Position numbers and translations under genes: made by a program
Shown here: one piece after another, positions 13,467-26,791 of the stretch
How positions within the stretch are numbered: the first letter of the stretch is position 1
Layout: the number at the start of each line of letters is the position of its first letter
The notes under the pieces: model-generated
Told to the model about the DNA's origin: nothing
Database searches by the model: none
Seen by the model: only the letters and a program-made list of their open reading frames with translations
NCBI GenBank assembly: GCA_947579605.1
Contig: OX388307.1
Location: forward strand, 14,919,237-14,983,236
DNA from: Athripsodes cinereus
Lineage: Eukaryota > Arthropoda > Insecta > Trichoptera > Leptoceridae
Direction of reading: 5' to 3'
DNA length: 64,000 bases

Positions 13467-14154
13467 TTATCTTGAAATGGACTTCCAACAAGTACCTTCG
13501 GTCAACAACATTAATGTTTTTTTATTGTAGATACGCTTGATTTTATATGCTTTTCAAATTACATACTTATAAGGATAATGGTAGATGTACTACTCGCATA
13601 ATATTATGTTCGTGGTAAGACGAATGATAAACCTGCGAATTATTTACATACGTGTCAACACCATCTATGATTCTATGTTACTATGGGGTGATTATATAAG
13701 AAATAATTTCTCACCTACATAATATTTTGAGATAAGTAGGTATATTCATTTGTACATAAATATGTATGTATATACAATTTAGTTTTCGTGGAACACGATC
13801 GATGAATGCAAATTGGTTTAGAGAGCTTTGGCTTTTTTGTTACTTTTCTGAAGTATGCGTCTATAGCGGACATAAAATGATAATAACTAGACAATTGAAA
13901 AGATTTAAAAAAATATTACTAGATAATTTATAGTGCGCCGTTTTATGGAATAAATTCACTTCAAATGTGCATCCTTAAATATTGTGTTTATACCCGTGAC
14001 TTAATCCTAATGCATATAATATATTTATAAGCATACAGAACTATATACACGTAAACTCTCTGAAATATAATAATATTTGGGGATAATAATTATTTTTCCA
14101 TCATCGAAAGCTTAAGTCAGTTTTATATACCTATCCGGGTTGGTTGGAAGACAT

Positions 14155-14272
14155 CGCATTTTAGCGATAAACTCGCCCTCTGTACATTGAACTGTATAAA
14201 TGATATTTTCTATATGTTAATTTGTATTATTGTAAACAATGTACAGTGAAGAATAAAAAATAAATAAATTAA
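14155..14272 (+). repeat. Non-LTR 3' tail module 'actcgccctctgta', copy 1
   Basis: 'gcgataaactcgccctctgt' followed about 75 bases later by 'gaataaaaaataaataaat'. Three more copies are at 29549-29641, 61360-61458 and 62750-62825, all in the same orientation. Looks like the 3' UTR and tail of one retrotransposon family. Confidence 0.6.
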
Positions 14273-14559
14273 TATAGTTGCGAGTATCTATGTATACCTA
14301 CATTAATTAACCGCACCATACAAAATTGCACATGTTTGTAATAACAAACTACCTACGTGATAATAATATCCAGGTGTGTTTGTATACTGATATACCTAAT
14401 ATAAAAATATAACATAGTACATTTATGTGTTAGTAATATTATCTCTATAAATATGCTTATCAGTTCGTAGCTGGACCATAGGTTAGTAGGTGTATATATG
14501 TACCTATATATTTATTTGATTACTTACTTTTCGTATGGCTCGGTGTTGATGAATCTTAA

Positions 14560-15075
14560 CCCATGTGGGCTGCGTCGTGTCCTCTACAGTCTTGGCTCTA
14601 GTGTCGAGAGCCAGCTCACCGCCTCCGGTCTCGCTTCATGGATGTCCCGCAGATCCCCGCTAAATTTTTTGAGATGGCAGTCCTGAGGCCTGAGTCAACA
14701 ACACACTTTCGTCTCACGTTCCCGCTCCGCTAGCGTTCGGGTGCAGACGATGGTGCGCCAAAGTGTTAATTTTCGTAACTATTGTGTATCTTAGCAACGA
14801 AATTGACACTTGCTTGCAACATCGTCTGCACCCGAACGCTAACGGAGCGGGAACGTGAGACGAAAGTGTGTTGTTGACTCAGGCCTCTGCACTATGTGTC
14901 TCACACTCTGCACATCTCCACATTCACAATCAGGGGAATCTCTTTTTCCCCACCTCCAGAGCAAGTAGTTACAGCATCCATGTTCTGTCCTCACTCTATT
15001 TTGCTGTACCCAAACCCTTCTCGGCAGATCAAAACCAGGTACTTGGATTGTGGGGTCCACTACCAGGTGCCTATT
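14560..15075 (-). pseudogene. Non-LTR retrotransposon ORF2 C-terminal fragment (split by MITE)
   Basis: Minus-strand reading from about 15060 gives LPRRVWVQQNRVRTEHGCC..., a CECG...RHIV motif (C-x-C-G-x7-H), then, past the MITE, DCHLKKFSGDLRDIHEARPEA and WLSTLEPRL before a stop. The Cys-Cys-Gly...His signature and the following Leu/Trp-rich helix are typical of the C termini of Jockey/I-type ORF2 proteins. 5'-truncated and inactive. Confidence 0.65.
14686..14886. mobile_element. PIF/Harbinger-like MITE, copy 1 (201 bp) inside a retrotransposon ORF
   Basis: Terminal inverted repeats AGGCCTGAGTCAACAACAC; flanked on both sides by CTG (14683-14685 and 14887-14889), a 3-bp target duplication of the CWG kind known for some PIF/Harbinger elements. 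Reading across the empty site on the minus strand joins RHIVQ to DCHLKKFSGDL in one frame, which supports these borders. Long arms make a near-perfect hairpin. Confidence 0.85.
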
Positions 15076-15727
15076 TGTAGTGATTGATCCTATGTGTATA
15101 CTTTTATAAATTATTTTTAATCCACAACAGCTCCTGAAGGGGACTGAATGATTTTCTTTTACCGCTATTAAAACAACGAGGATTGAAGTAACAGTAAATT
15201 GTGTTACATAATTATTTGTATTGCTTTTGAACTAAGTAGGGCTACAAATTTTTATTTTTTATTTTTTACATATATTCACGACGTTAGCCTTTGACATGTT
15301 AACAATTAAATTAAAAAAGAGAACAATAACATTAAAAAAAATACAATTAATGTGTCGAATCAAAATAGTCATACAGGTAAAATAAATGTAAGTAAATAAT
15401 TCTTATAAATATGTCAATCTAAAATATTCAAATAAGTCATTGTAAATAGAGGATTTATAAATATAATTTCTTTATTATATTTTTACAGGTAACTTTTTTT
15501 TATTAAAATTAATATAAATTTTTGCTTATCATAATAATAATGATGAATATCACGTATCACAGAGATAAAACAATAGGATTGTTTACATACTAGATATACG
15601 TTGATACTGTATCAAGTTCCTAATGGATTCATATAGGCACCCAAGTTATTAATAATAATAATATACAGTAGTATAGTATGTATGAGTATTATGTTATATA
15701 TATGGCAAGTGTTATACAGTACCTACC

Positions 15728-16169
15728 CAGTGGCGTAGCTAGGGGGGGGCAGGGGGGGACATATGTCCCCGGGCGCCTCATAAGGGGGCGCCAAAATGAG
15801 TATTAAAACTATTTTTTTAATTTTATTTTGATGTAAGCTAATGTATCCCAAATACGTTTGCAAGATTAAATTTTGGAGCTCCACAAATATCTTCATTTCA
15901 AACCAATTGGCAAACACGATTTTGGCGCCCCCATTGAGCATTAAGGGGCGCCATTCTACTCATAAACAAAATGACACATCCACAATGCAGGATTGCTGAT
16001 GGCGTTTTTTTTTAACAAATATCAGTTCGGGTTCAAATATTATTCTTCATAATGCTTCATGTTTCGAAAATGAACCATATAAACTGTAAAATTTCAAAAA
16101 TTTCTTGGGGACTCCGAGAAGGGGCGCAGACTTTGTCCCCGGGCGCAGATGACCCTAGCTACGCCACTG
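15728..16169. mobile_element. hAT-like MITE (442 bp) with 8-bp target duplication
   Basis: Ends CAGTGGCGTAGCTAGG / CCTAGCTACGCCACTG are perfect inverted repeats. The flanks tacctacc at 15720-15727 and 16170-16177 are an 8-bp direct repeat, though inside a TACC-rich tract. Further inside are inverted GC-rich 'tccccgggcgc' blocks. No transposase. Confidence 0.88.
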
Positions 16170-16179
16170 TACCTACCTA

Positions 16180-19100
16180 CATATTATATCTATATAATCA
16201 CTAATAAGTGTAGTTCGTGTAATATTGCACACGTCTTAGGTACTGCAAGGAACATGTGAGATACTATGTATGTATGTATGTAACAAATACCAGGGGACAT
16301 AATACTGTATAATCATATTATAATAACAACCAAATAATATGTAGTGTGCACGTAATATATATACACACACATGTACATGAACAGCTGTTTTCGACCGTTA
16401 TTTTCGAATGATAGGTAGGTGTGTACTATTTTATAGGCATAATTCATTGTTATACATACTTTATTGTGAATTTCTTGAACAATCCGAATCATTGATAAAA
16501 GTAGATTTTGCTGATTATATATAATAGACATATTAGTAGGTATTTTTTTGTTGTTGTTGTTTTGGTACATTCACCGCTCTGATTAATGATTGGATGAAAA
16601 ATAATACACACAATTTTACTGTAAGAAAATTTTACTGGAAACAAAACCAAGAGACATAGGTATTTTATCTCCTAATAATTATTGTCAATGTGTTCAAGAA
16701 AATGATAGATTGGTCATTTTATTTACGTAAAAAAAGTGTAATTTGATTTTATTTTCATTCAAACTGAATGTACTTCTCGATATCGAATTCGATACGATGA
16801 ATCTACACTTATTTCTCAGTGTGTTATAAGAATACATAGTGAGTTACAATATATTTGATTGGTCTGCAACGAGTTTGGATTTTCTTCTTCATACCTCCCT
16901 ATTTTCAGCTAGTCTCTTTAGTTCTACTACGTATATGTCACAGTTCATATCCTTCTTCAGGTGATCTATATGCATGTGATCACCTGAAGAAAGACACCTG
17001 TGTCTCTTGCTCGGCCTCTACCATTTCTGCCTTCGGTCGTGCCCTCCGCGATGTTTATGAGTAATCCCTGGGTGCTTCAGTGTGTTATTAGTATTAATTT
17101 AACATAATATTATAGGCAATTTAACCGATAATTGTAATGAAGACTGAAAAAAAACATAAGAAATTCTTTAAGTAGTATATGAAAAGATATAGTTATTCAC
17201 TATGAGTATCCAGTATCAAATTGGTATAGCGATTATTACATCGTGTTCCTTTACCAGCTGCAACAAACAATGAAAATGACAATTGAGATTAATAATAAGA
17301 TTGTGTCTTATGGATGTTTTCATATTATTATTTATTATATGAATATAAGTTCAATGTCTTTGTCATTGTCCCGCCATCTACACAAAGGAACTGGAAGGAA
17401 CAGTAGGGTCACGGTATGATGATTCTTAAGAATTAGTTAAGTAGGTATACATCTAGGTAGGTACATCATACTTATTTTACAACATTATTATACATATTAT
17501 TATGTAGGTATATGAAAGTATATGTAGGTGTGTATAACTACAAAGGTATATAAATTAAATAGAGTGAGAGCGTCACATTTCAAGACAAGGACAGATGAAT
17601 GCAGACATCTGCCTAGCACGAGCCCCTATAGAAAAAATATCCATATATCGTACAAACCTATACACTACATAATCTACTAAATATTGTTTACTAACTCCAT
17701 TTACCCGATTTTATTATTCGCTTCAAAAATAATACGAAATTCCTTACGTTATAATTTTTACGTAGATTCTCACCAAATACGTATCTACCTTAAGGTTTTT
17801 CTTTGAAATAAAAACTACCTACGGCTACTTTTAAAACTAAAAACAAAGTTTGCTGAATTGAATTTCTGATTGGTCAAAATAAATTGAAATTAAAGAATAT
17901 TGTTTTCAAGGCAAAGTAGATATTTATATATCGTCTGAATATTTCAATTAAATAAACATTTATTTATTTATCAAATAGATAATTATATATTTATATACGG
18001 AGATACTTATAAAATGCAATTTTTAAAAACAAAAAAAAAAAAACATTTTTTAAACTTGTCATTATAAGTATTTTTGAAATTTTTGAATTCTTACAGGATT
18101 ATTTAACTGGCTTAATACATAACTGTGCTAAAAAATTCACATTGGATTTTATTTAAAACTCGATTTTTACCGTTTCGATATATAGTGATCATACCTACGT
18201 ATAGATTATTACGAAATCGCGAATTCTTAAAAGTGTAAAGCAAGGGAATTAATTTCATAGCGTAGGTAATTCCACCAAATGTTTATGCAGAGGTGAGGAG
18301 CTATCGGGAACCAGTGGCGGTGCATGAAATTACGCTGCTCTTCTTGGTAAAAAAACGATATTAAATTTGAAGTAAATGCAATATATTAAAGTAAAAATGT
18401 AAGAAAAACTTTAGTTATAAAACTATTACCCAAATAAGTGTTTATTATTTTGAAGGTAGGTATATAATGTTAAATAAATATTAGACTCTCGATGAAATCT
18501 ATAATTCAAAATATTAGGTAGGAACTTCTCTAACCTGTAAGTAAACTTGGCTTACTAGTGAAATGTGGAAAGCCCAGTAGGTAATTCTTCAATACACAAT
18601 AAAAAGTGTAGTTACATTAAGTATAGAAATAAAGTTGTTGGAATAAAGCAAAAGAAAGAAACCAGGTTTCACATTCATTCAGCGTTGAAGTTTGTCACCT
18701 ATCCTAAATGTTTTAATTTTTTGTAGGTATGGAGAGGACAGCTTACATGCTTATTGCATGCAGCTAGTCTGCTGGCTACCCCACTTATGCGTGATGGTAT
18801 AGTAGTATTAGTTTTACATAGCACAATCGGACAATGCACAGGACTCTCTTGATCGTTTAAAATATTTCCTACCCTTATGAGCTATATCACACCCCACCCC
18901 TGCACTTCCGTACATCCGTTCCCCTTATTTGAACTTGCATTATTATTATTATTATTTTATATAAATGTGTGTAGGTATTATATAATATACATGTGTATGT
19001 GTATGTACTTATGTTGTCTGTCCTAGAAGACCCCGCGATATTTTCAAACGGCAGTTGGTCCTCAACCCCCAAAGAGAAATCATAAAAATAATACAATAAA

Positions 19101-19740
19101 ATAGTTTTAAACATTCAATAACTGTTCAATAAGTTTATGTGTTAATTAAAGATGTTGTGAGTAAGTTGTGTTTATAATAAATACATTTATAATAAAATTA
19201 TTGTACTTGTATGTGCGATATGTAATTTATGTAAAAAGCCGTTAATGTAATTTAAGTTAAATCAGCGAAGTGTTAATGAAAGTTACTTTTGTGTTAAATA
19301 GTTAAAAACATTCAAGTTTTTCTACATAATTATTAATGTTTGTTACTAAAAGGACTTCAGATAACGTCTCGTGTGAATTTTACATAATCGAGGATTTATT
19401 TTTGTACAACTCTTTGGATTATTATCAACAATTCAACAAATAGTTACTGATAAGGTATCATTTTATATCTGAATAATAAAATTTATCAGAACTAAAACAG
19501 TATTATTGGTTGCGTAGTAAGTAACTTTGTCAAATAAATTCGTACCTGTTCCCAAAGCATTTTAAATTTTGTTCAAGGGAATTTTATTGTGCTTGATGTA
19601 TCCGACCTTTTATTTATATACATTTTTTATAATATAGTGAACATATAATTCTTCTCCTTTTCTTTTGATGTAAAATCGTCATTAGATTGCAATAGGCGGT
19701 AACCATCTAAATTTAGATGCATCTATCTATTTTTCTATCT
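16180..19740. other. Non-coding stretch, nothing recognised
   Basis: Microsatellites (18937-18957 ATT repeats), a small 'caggtgat...atcacctg' palindrome at 16960-16990 and a lone hAT-like 'cagtggcggtgcatgaa' at 18313. No supported gene. Confidence 0.4.
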
Positions 19741-19744
19741 ATTC

Positions 19745-19950
19745 CTTCAAGCGAAACCCCAAGTGGTGGTAGGCAGAGAGAACGGAACGCCATATAAACC
19801 TGCCCCTACACGCTTCTTTCGCCTCCTTTACATTCATGCACGCATGTCAATTTCTCTTAACCAACACATGACCGTCCTTTAGAATTTGATCTACGTGATG
19901 AAGCCATGTAGTTCTCGAACGCCTGCGCTTTCTCACACCCCTTCAATCAG
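19745..19950 (-). pseudogene. 3' end of the same RTE-like family
   Basis: Minus-strand reading gives GVRKRRRSRTTWLHHVDQIL, then a Cys/Lys-rich stretch and WRSVLSAYHHLGFA, aligning by eye with the ends at 20421 and 30800. Short 3' fragment. Confidence 0.65.
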
Positions 19951-20420
19951 ACAAGTATATCCTCTTTTTCATCCTTTATTAGGTGGATCATCAATATTAA
20001 AAAAATATGTTACCTACTAGGTATACGTCACATAACTATCTTAGAGTGTATTTATTTAAGAAGTTTTCACCTATATATTGTTGAGTAGGTCTCGCAGTCT
20101 CTATATAATGTTAGTTTCCAAGTTGTAAAAGGCAGGTATTCTTTAGGATAAGACATTTAATATCTTCAATTTAGCAATAAGGTATTCTGAGTGTCTCTCG
20201 CACTGATTATTTTTGACACAGCAAGGACAACTTTTATGTTTATTATAATATGTAGTCAGTCTACTGGTAACCCTACTTGTGATAGATACACCTATAATGG
20301 ATCTGCTCTGCATAGTACCTATGAACGTATTACCTAATCAAAATAATATGCTGAACTCTCTAGACAAGAGAATCAAAGAATGATCCATGTCTCTTATTTT
20401 ACATACATACATACATACCA

Positions 20421-21345
20421 TCACGCCGCTTCCCTCGCGGGGTAGGCAGAAAGGATCGAGTGCCACTTCCTTCTATCCTTGCATACATCTTTCGCTTCCG
20501 TCACTGTCATACAATTCTTCATGCATGCTCTCCTGTTCAATGTGCTCAACAGGTGACCGTCCTGTAGGATTTGATTTAAATGATCTTGCCATTTAATCCT
20601 TGGACGTCCACGTCTCCGAGCACCATTCCTCTCAGCTAAATATATCTTCTTAGTCATTCTGTCCTCATTCATTCTTTCCACGTGCCCAAACCATCTTAAC
20701 TTATTTACATTCATCCTTGTTATTACACCAACTTTCATTCCATATTCCTTTCGTATATCACTGTTACGCACACGATCTCTCAGACTTTTACTACACATCC
20801 TTCTCAACGATCTCATTTCAACTGCATTTATGCCACTTTCATCCTTTTTTAACCATGTCCACGTCTCACTTGCATACATAAGTGTTGGCACTAAGATAGC
20901 AGAGTGCACCAACCTTTTAGCTGTGGTAGATATGTTTCTATTTGCAATTATTGGTCGGATTGCACCATTTACCTTATTGCCAGCAACTTTTCTCCTTTCA
21001 ATATCGCTTTCACACTTCCCATCTCTCGTGAATAAACTACCTAAGTACACACATTCGTCAACTTGCTCTAACACTTCGTTGTCAATCATTACTTGGCATA
21101 CTATTCTTTCACTTCTCTTTCAAACACCATGATTTTTGTCTTTTTTGCATTCATTCTCAATCCATCAATCGCACAATTTTCATACACACACGTCATCATT
21201 CGCTGTAGATCACTTTCACTTTCAGCCATCAATACCAAATCATCGGCAAACATTAACGTTCTTACATTCATCCTATTCATATCAACACCTACATTCATTT
21301 CTTTCAATGGACGAATACAATGATCAATATTTAGGTTAAAAAGCT
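20421..21345 (-). pseudogene. Non-LTR retrotransposon ORF2 fragment with FADD motif (RTE-like)
   Basis: From 21343 on the minus strand: NIDHCIRPLKEM..., then FADDLVLMAESE, the catalytic Asp-Asp of reverse transcriptase (21101-21307 frame). After a frameshift near 21095 the frame 21089-20421 gives VYLGSLFTRDG, YASETWTWLKKDESG, RWFGHVERM, RRRGRPRIKWQDHL and ends LSAYPAREAA. Upstream fingers and the endonuclease are missing. Confidence 0.8.
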
Positions 21346-22092
21346 CTTATTTTACCCTTTTTAAATTGAATAGGTACCTTTTATATACCTACTGCATAAA
21401 TAATAAGCAGGTTTTTTGATATTACTTATAACAATATTGCATCACATATTATAGGTATCAAAGACATTTACCTATCACCCATTATGAGTGATTTTTTTTA
21501 TTGCAGAACTGTCTACTTTATTTGTTAGAGATCAGAGATGTCATAATTGTATAAATAAATAATATTATACATGATGTAATATTAACATACGTTAGGCAAT
21601 ACTTGTTGTGACCTATTGCCTTGTACTGTGTAGTCCATGAGGAGAATATTTGCAGAAAATCGCAGGAAGCACGCTTGGACGATCACCCCTTATATTTTCT
21701 AGTGCACTCCTGTCTGACGACTTTTAGTATCCTTACACTACAGTCTATATACACATGACAAAATTATTTTCATCATAAACCTAACACATGAGTGATATTA
21801 ATATTACACATTCAAAGCAGGTTTTTGTTGTATTCATATTGTAAACAATAAATTATTATGTAGGTATCTACTATTGTACTAAAGAAACCAGTTCACAAAT
21901 GCTGTAGGTGAATCTATTTCAAATTAATCATATAGATACCATGGAGGGGAAAGTGAAGATTTCGGCACATAGAATTGCTTTCATTTACTATTTAATTGAT
22001 ATAATTGAAATAGATTTCCTCGTGTCGAAATGTACATACATGCGAATTATACTTAAATTTATTTGTGATTCATTCTAGGTACGAAGGAAACA

Positions 22093-24512
22093 ATGATGGA
22101 CTCACCAAAGATAACATATAAATATTATTCAAATCCCGCTTTTTGCGCCCAAAGCGAAGTGGTGTACACTCAACAAACACCATGCGTCTCAGCGAGGATC
22201 ACCACATCTCCACCAAAGAAAGCTATTTTACCAGAAACAAAGAGAATTCCACCTCTGGGTGCCAATTCTCCTAGAAAGATTAAATCTCAAGCAGAATATG
22301 ACAAGATAGGAAATCAAAGAGTCAAGACTGATATTTCAGATAATCCTCTTAGAATATCAAATATCAAAGGTTCTAATAAAAGTTTAACCAAAAATATTCT
22401 AGATTTACCCCCGAAACCTGGACCAAAGCCATCTAGATATGTTATTGTTACTCCAGAAAGTAGAGATAATAAGAAAACATTCATTCGTAGTGCTAGTCAA
22501 AGAGTTATCAGTAGTTCAAAAAATGAATATTCCCATAGACGCGTTAATAGTACGAGAGGTCATAAAATTGAAGAAGAGTTGGAGATGTTCCAAGTAGTTA
22601 ATAATTCCTGTCCAGCTGAGATCGATAACGTGGAAGATGAATCGGAAGTGGAACTAACTCGAGTGAATTCTAGAGTACTAAAACATCGATATGCAGAGAT
22701 ACCTGATGATTTTGATGACTATTCGCCATCAAAGAAAAGAATTGTAGAAACAGAACCAGAAGAATATAATGTTGATGCACCAAGCGAAGATGAAATTAAA
22801 GAAATTCCAACCGAAATTGTTAGAACAGTAAATGGAAAAATGCATCGTTATGCAATAATTCCATCAGAAGATGAGGAGGAAGAAGAAATACTTGTAGAAG
22901 AGGTTATTCAAAGAGCTCATAGTCCACCAACGTTTCATTTAACTTCACCAGGTATGTCTAGAAAGACATTAGAGGCAACTCAAAAATTACACGAGTTATT
23001 GGCTACTCCTAAAAAATCCACAAGAAGAGTAGTTGGAGCCAGTCCCCTGAAAAGTTGCATTAGTACACCTTCAATAAGAACTCATTTTCAATCACCTAAT
23101 AGAGCGCTATCTCCGGAAAGAGTTGGTTTTCCTGGTACTCCCACCAGTAAAATTGCTTCGAGTACACCCAAGCAAGTAATAATGACTCCTTCAAAAAGTT
23201 GTAATAATTTAACATCACCTCCATTACCAAGAAGAAATCACACCTCACCACTCAGTCCTAAAGCACAACAAAAACTAAATTACGATATGAATACCACCGT
23301 AGATATTATTAATTCTAGTATAAAAAAGCCTTGTCCAGATTTCTTCGTAAAAGAACCTAGTTTTATAAAAAGCAGAGAACATAGTTTTACAAAGAGCAGA
23401 GAACATGACAGAAGTTACGAAATGAATAATACTCGGGATTCGGTAAAAAACAGTAAATATATGGATATCAGGAAGAGCACTGCGGTGATTTCTCCAAGGT
23501 AAAATTGAATACCTATGTACCATCAATATTTTCATTGAAATTCATTTCTCAGAATGTTGTATAAGAGTGAAACATTATATTATGCTTTTTGTAAAATATA
23601 ACTTGATCATTTATTTTTCAGAATGGTGATTCGAGGCAATGAATCTATATATTCTTCAGGAACAGTTTTCTCTGGCAAGAGTTGGAATGTGAGTCCTGGA
23701 TGCGCCACATTAGCATTAGCAGCAACTATGATGGCCCTTTGCGGTGCATTATCTGCTGCATTATCGTTTTATATAATGTGCACGGTAAGTAGATGATTTG
23801 AATATTGACTGTTTTTAGATAAATTTGATTAAAAATAGGATATTAAATTATTTTATACAACTATTTAAATAATTTACATCTAAGAATCTATAAAATCTTG
23901 TAGTATATTTATAGGCATAATTTGTTTACATTTACAGTTCGGACGACGGTATTACTTGGACATTGGAGTGCTGTCTGGGTTCATATGTCTCATGCTAGGT
24001 ATGTTGGGGTTCAGATCTCGGACCTATCAGCTACTTCCGAATAGAAATTATGTTTCAGGTAAGATTAAAAATAATCTGTTTCTTGATTACATAATCCCTT
24101 CAAACTTATATGTACTTTCATAAATACGTGTATTTGATTTATGTACCTACTAACATCAGCATGCAGATAGAAATTTCGAACTTCGTGTACCCATGATATA
24201 TGTTAATATGAATCTGTATAATAAACTGAATATGGTACCTGTGTGTGAAATTATAATTATAGAAAACTAACAAAGAATTTTCATATTTCAGGTTACATTG
24301 TGCTTTCGATTTTCTCTTTGCTATCGTGTGCTGCTTTACTGGCCCTCTTAATTATCGGAGGGTCTGATGGAAATAGAGACACATTAACAGGACTTTTGGG
24401 TGGTGCTGTGACTGGTCTGGGAGCGATGTGCCTGATCATGGCCTGCGGAGGAGCCTTGGCATCATGTTGTTGTACAAAAACACCTCCGGATAACAGAGTG
24501 ATGGGTGCATAG
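22093..24512 (+). CDS. spdo: Sanpodo-like four-pass membrane protein (4 coding exons, 636 aa)
   Basis: Exons 22093-23498, 23622-23784, 23938-24058 and 24292-24512 join in frame through GT/AG sites to 636 codons plus TAG. Residues 14-17 are NPAF (context YYSNPAF), the motif by which Drosophila Sanpodo binds the PTB domain of Numb. Residues 1-490 are a hydrophilic, Ser/Thr-Pro-rich cytoplasmic region with acidic stretches (around 174-188 and 258-270). Four hydrophobic segments follow at about 496-520, 530-549, 565-586 and 597-621, the last ending in a CCC cluster. This tetraspan layout with an N-terminal NPAF matches Sanpodo, which promotes Notch signalling in asymmetrically dividing cells and is removed from the membrane by Numb. 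The first ATG after the acceptor at 22077-22078 was chosen; a second ATG follows directly. A non-coding 5' exon must lie upstream and was not found. Possible polyadenylation signals lie near 25327 and 25365. The family call rests on motif and topology, not on an alignment. Confidence 0.85.
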
Positions 24513-24630
24513 ATCACACGTAGTAGAATTCCTTTAATTAGTTAAATTGAAATAAGTGTTAAATTGAAAGTACAATCATTTTCTACTATAGATTATTATA
24601 GTCTATCGTGAGAGACGTCTTTCGACTTAT

Positions 24631-24785
24631 CAGAGCCCGTAGACAATTTGTACTTGGCGATCGCCTACAAACGAATTTTCGTCAATAACTGCAACAATAA
24701 CGCATAATTATACGGTACGTGTAGGTAGATTGTCGAAAAGTTCGCCAGTAGACGATCGCTAAGTACAAATTGTCTACGGGCTCTG
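24631..24785. mobile_element. Short TIR element (155 bp) downstream of sanpodo
   Basis: Inverted ends CAGAGCCCGTAGACAATTTG and complement, continuing with 'tactt.gcgatcg'. It lies 119 bases after the sanpodo stop and probably within its 3' UTR. Could be PIF-like (CAG/CTG flanks) or hAT-like; no clear 8-bp duplication. Confidence 0.75.
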
Positions 24786-25689
24786 GTCATTTTCAATTTC
24801 TTTGATTTATTTATAATTACCATGATCATTCACTTGCTTCAATTTACCTAACTTACGAATAATTTATAGTGAATTAATTATCTCCTAAGATATCCCACTT
24901 ATATATGTTTTCAATACTATTCTTTACATTGTTCATTTATTTTTATTACTATTTAGAAGATTCGACTTTTTGTTTCCATGTTGCTAACTATTTAAAGTCT
25001 CCTCCCTAAAATGAGTACCTACATGAGTCTGTGGCCATAAACAAACATGACAGTATAACTCATTTCCTCAAAATTGAGTATAGCTCGTAAATATATAATT
25101 TTATAACAGATGGGAATGTTTAATAGAAATACTTTAGATTGTACATTTGAAAGGACTAATCCCACCTTTACATTTTTATTTCCTGTTTACTAATGAAGTA
25201 CCTACCCATGTAAATTAAATGTGTACATACTTGTATAAAATACCTCAATATAATATATCTACATATCGATTAGTTAAGATTTATAATTAATTAATAATTA
25301 AATAATTTTTATTTTATGTAATGATGTAAATAAATTTGAATCACGGCAGCGAAAACCAAATCAATAAAACGTAGCATAAATTGTTTATTTTATCATTGTT
25401 GAAGTTAATAATATAGCTAGAATAACTATGTAAATATTTAGTAGGTATATTTTATTACGATTGTTTATAAATATATATAATCACAATATTATTATTGGTA
25501 CAATTCAGTGTGATCAATGTTTAATATATTTATTGTACTCATTAATAATAATTATTATACCATTCTTGCCTCAAATTCTGGTATTTCATATAAATAATGC
25601 CATTTCATTTTATTACAACTAGTTACATATGACCTAATAACGTATTAATTACATATAATTACTTAAAAACAACATGGACAATTTATTTT

Positions 25690-25830
25690 TAAATGCGCCG
25701 TTTTGTGGCAAACCACCGCAAGGGCGTATTTTGAAAGTTTTAGTATCTCATAAATAATGGGATTTTTTACTTCATATTTGTAGAATTTTGTATTATTATT
25801 TTTTATTACTAGTTTCAATCCTGGCTTCGC
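25690..25830 (-). repeat. CR1/Jockey-like 3' end fragment
   Basis: 'gcgccgttttgtggcaaacc' and 'accgcaagggcgta' match the 3' module at 44059 and 55891. Lies downstream of sanpodo. Confidence 0.5.
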
Positions 25831-26280
25831 TGAAAAATAATAAGTAAACGACACACAAAAAAAATTGCAGACAACATTATGCAGTTAAGACATAAACAAT
25901 ATTTTTGTTAAATAAAAAAAAAACTATAAGGCAAAAGAAATAAGTATATCTTCAATTTATGATAATCCATAGGAATAGTCATAGGAATGTATGGAACTTT
26001 ATTATTAATGTAAATAAATACCTGGTTTAAAATATAATATGTAGCTTTGTAATACCTGAACTATGTTAGTATTTATAATAAGGCTGTTGAAAATGATGTA
26101 TTATTTATTATGTTCTTAAGTATGTACCTATGTATAATATATATTTAATGTACCTATATAAATAGTTTAGCCCATCCATTGGTGTTGATTTGTATTACTG
26201 ATCGTATTTTTTCGCGATGTTACTCTTTCATTGGTTGAACCTAATATGAAGAAGCGATATATTTTATACACCTAATAGGT

Positions 26281-26600
26281 ATATAAAATTCTCGTGTCAC
26301 GGTGTTTGCTATCATACTCCTCCGAAACGGCTGGACCAATTTTGATTAAATTTTCTGTGCTTATCGGGTAAGTCTGAAAATCGGCCAACATCTATTTTTC
26401 ATATCCCTAAAAGTTAAGGGTGGTCTACCTCATTTTTTTTTAATTTAAATTTTAAGTATTTTTTTTTTATGGGGAGGCATTAAGAAATACATACAACCCT
26501 ACATTTACACCCTTTTTCCATCAACCCCTATTTTTTAATGGCGATATTAGTGATCTAGAAATAATGTATATGGCAAAACAACGTTTGCCGGGTCAGCTAG
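26281..26600. mobile_element. Helitron-like non-autonomous element
   Basis: Starts near 'tctcgtgtcacggtgtttgc', continues 'cgaaacggctggaccaattt' and 'aaaatcggccaacatct', and ends 'acgtttgccgggtcagctag' followed by T. This start/end pair, and the CTAG end next to T, are known for widely spread insect Helitron-derived repeats. The 5' border is uncertain by a few bases. Confidence 0.7.
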
Positions 26601-26791
26601 TTCTATTATAAATATATAATATTGTTCTTTTCTAGATGTTTTGTAATAGTCACACACTTATTTGAATTTTTTAAAATAATAAATTAATTAATTTTAAATA
26701 AATGAAAATAATGAATATTCAGCCAATATTCAACATGAGTGAATTACGAAAATAGGGCGCATGTTTTTTTTTTGATATATGTATAATATAT

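Noticed and set aside
20830..21339. Plus-strand open frames of 67-100 codons
   Set aside because: They are the antisense of the retrotransposon reverse transcriptase fragment.
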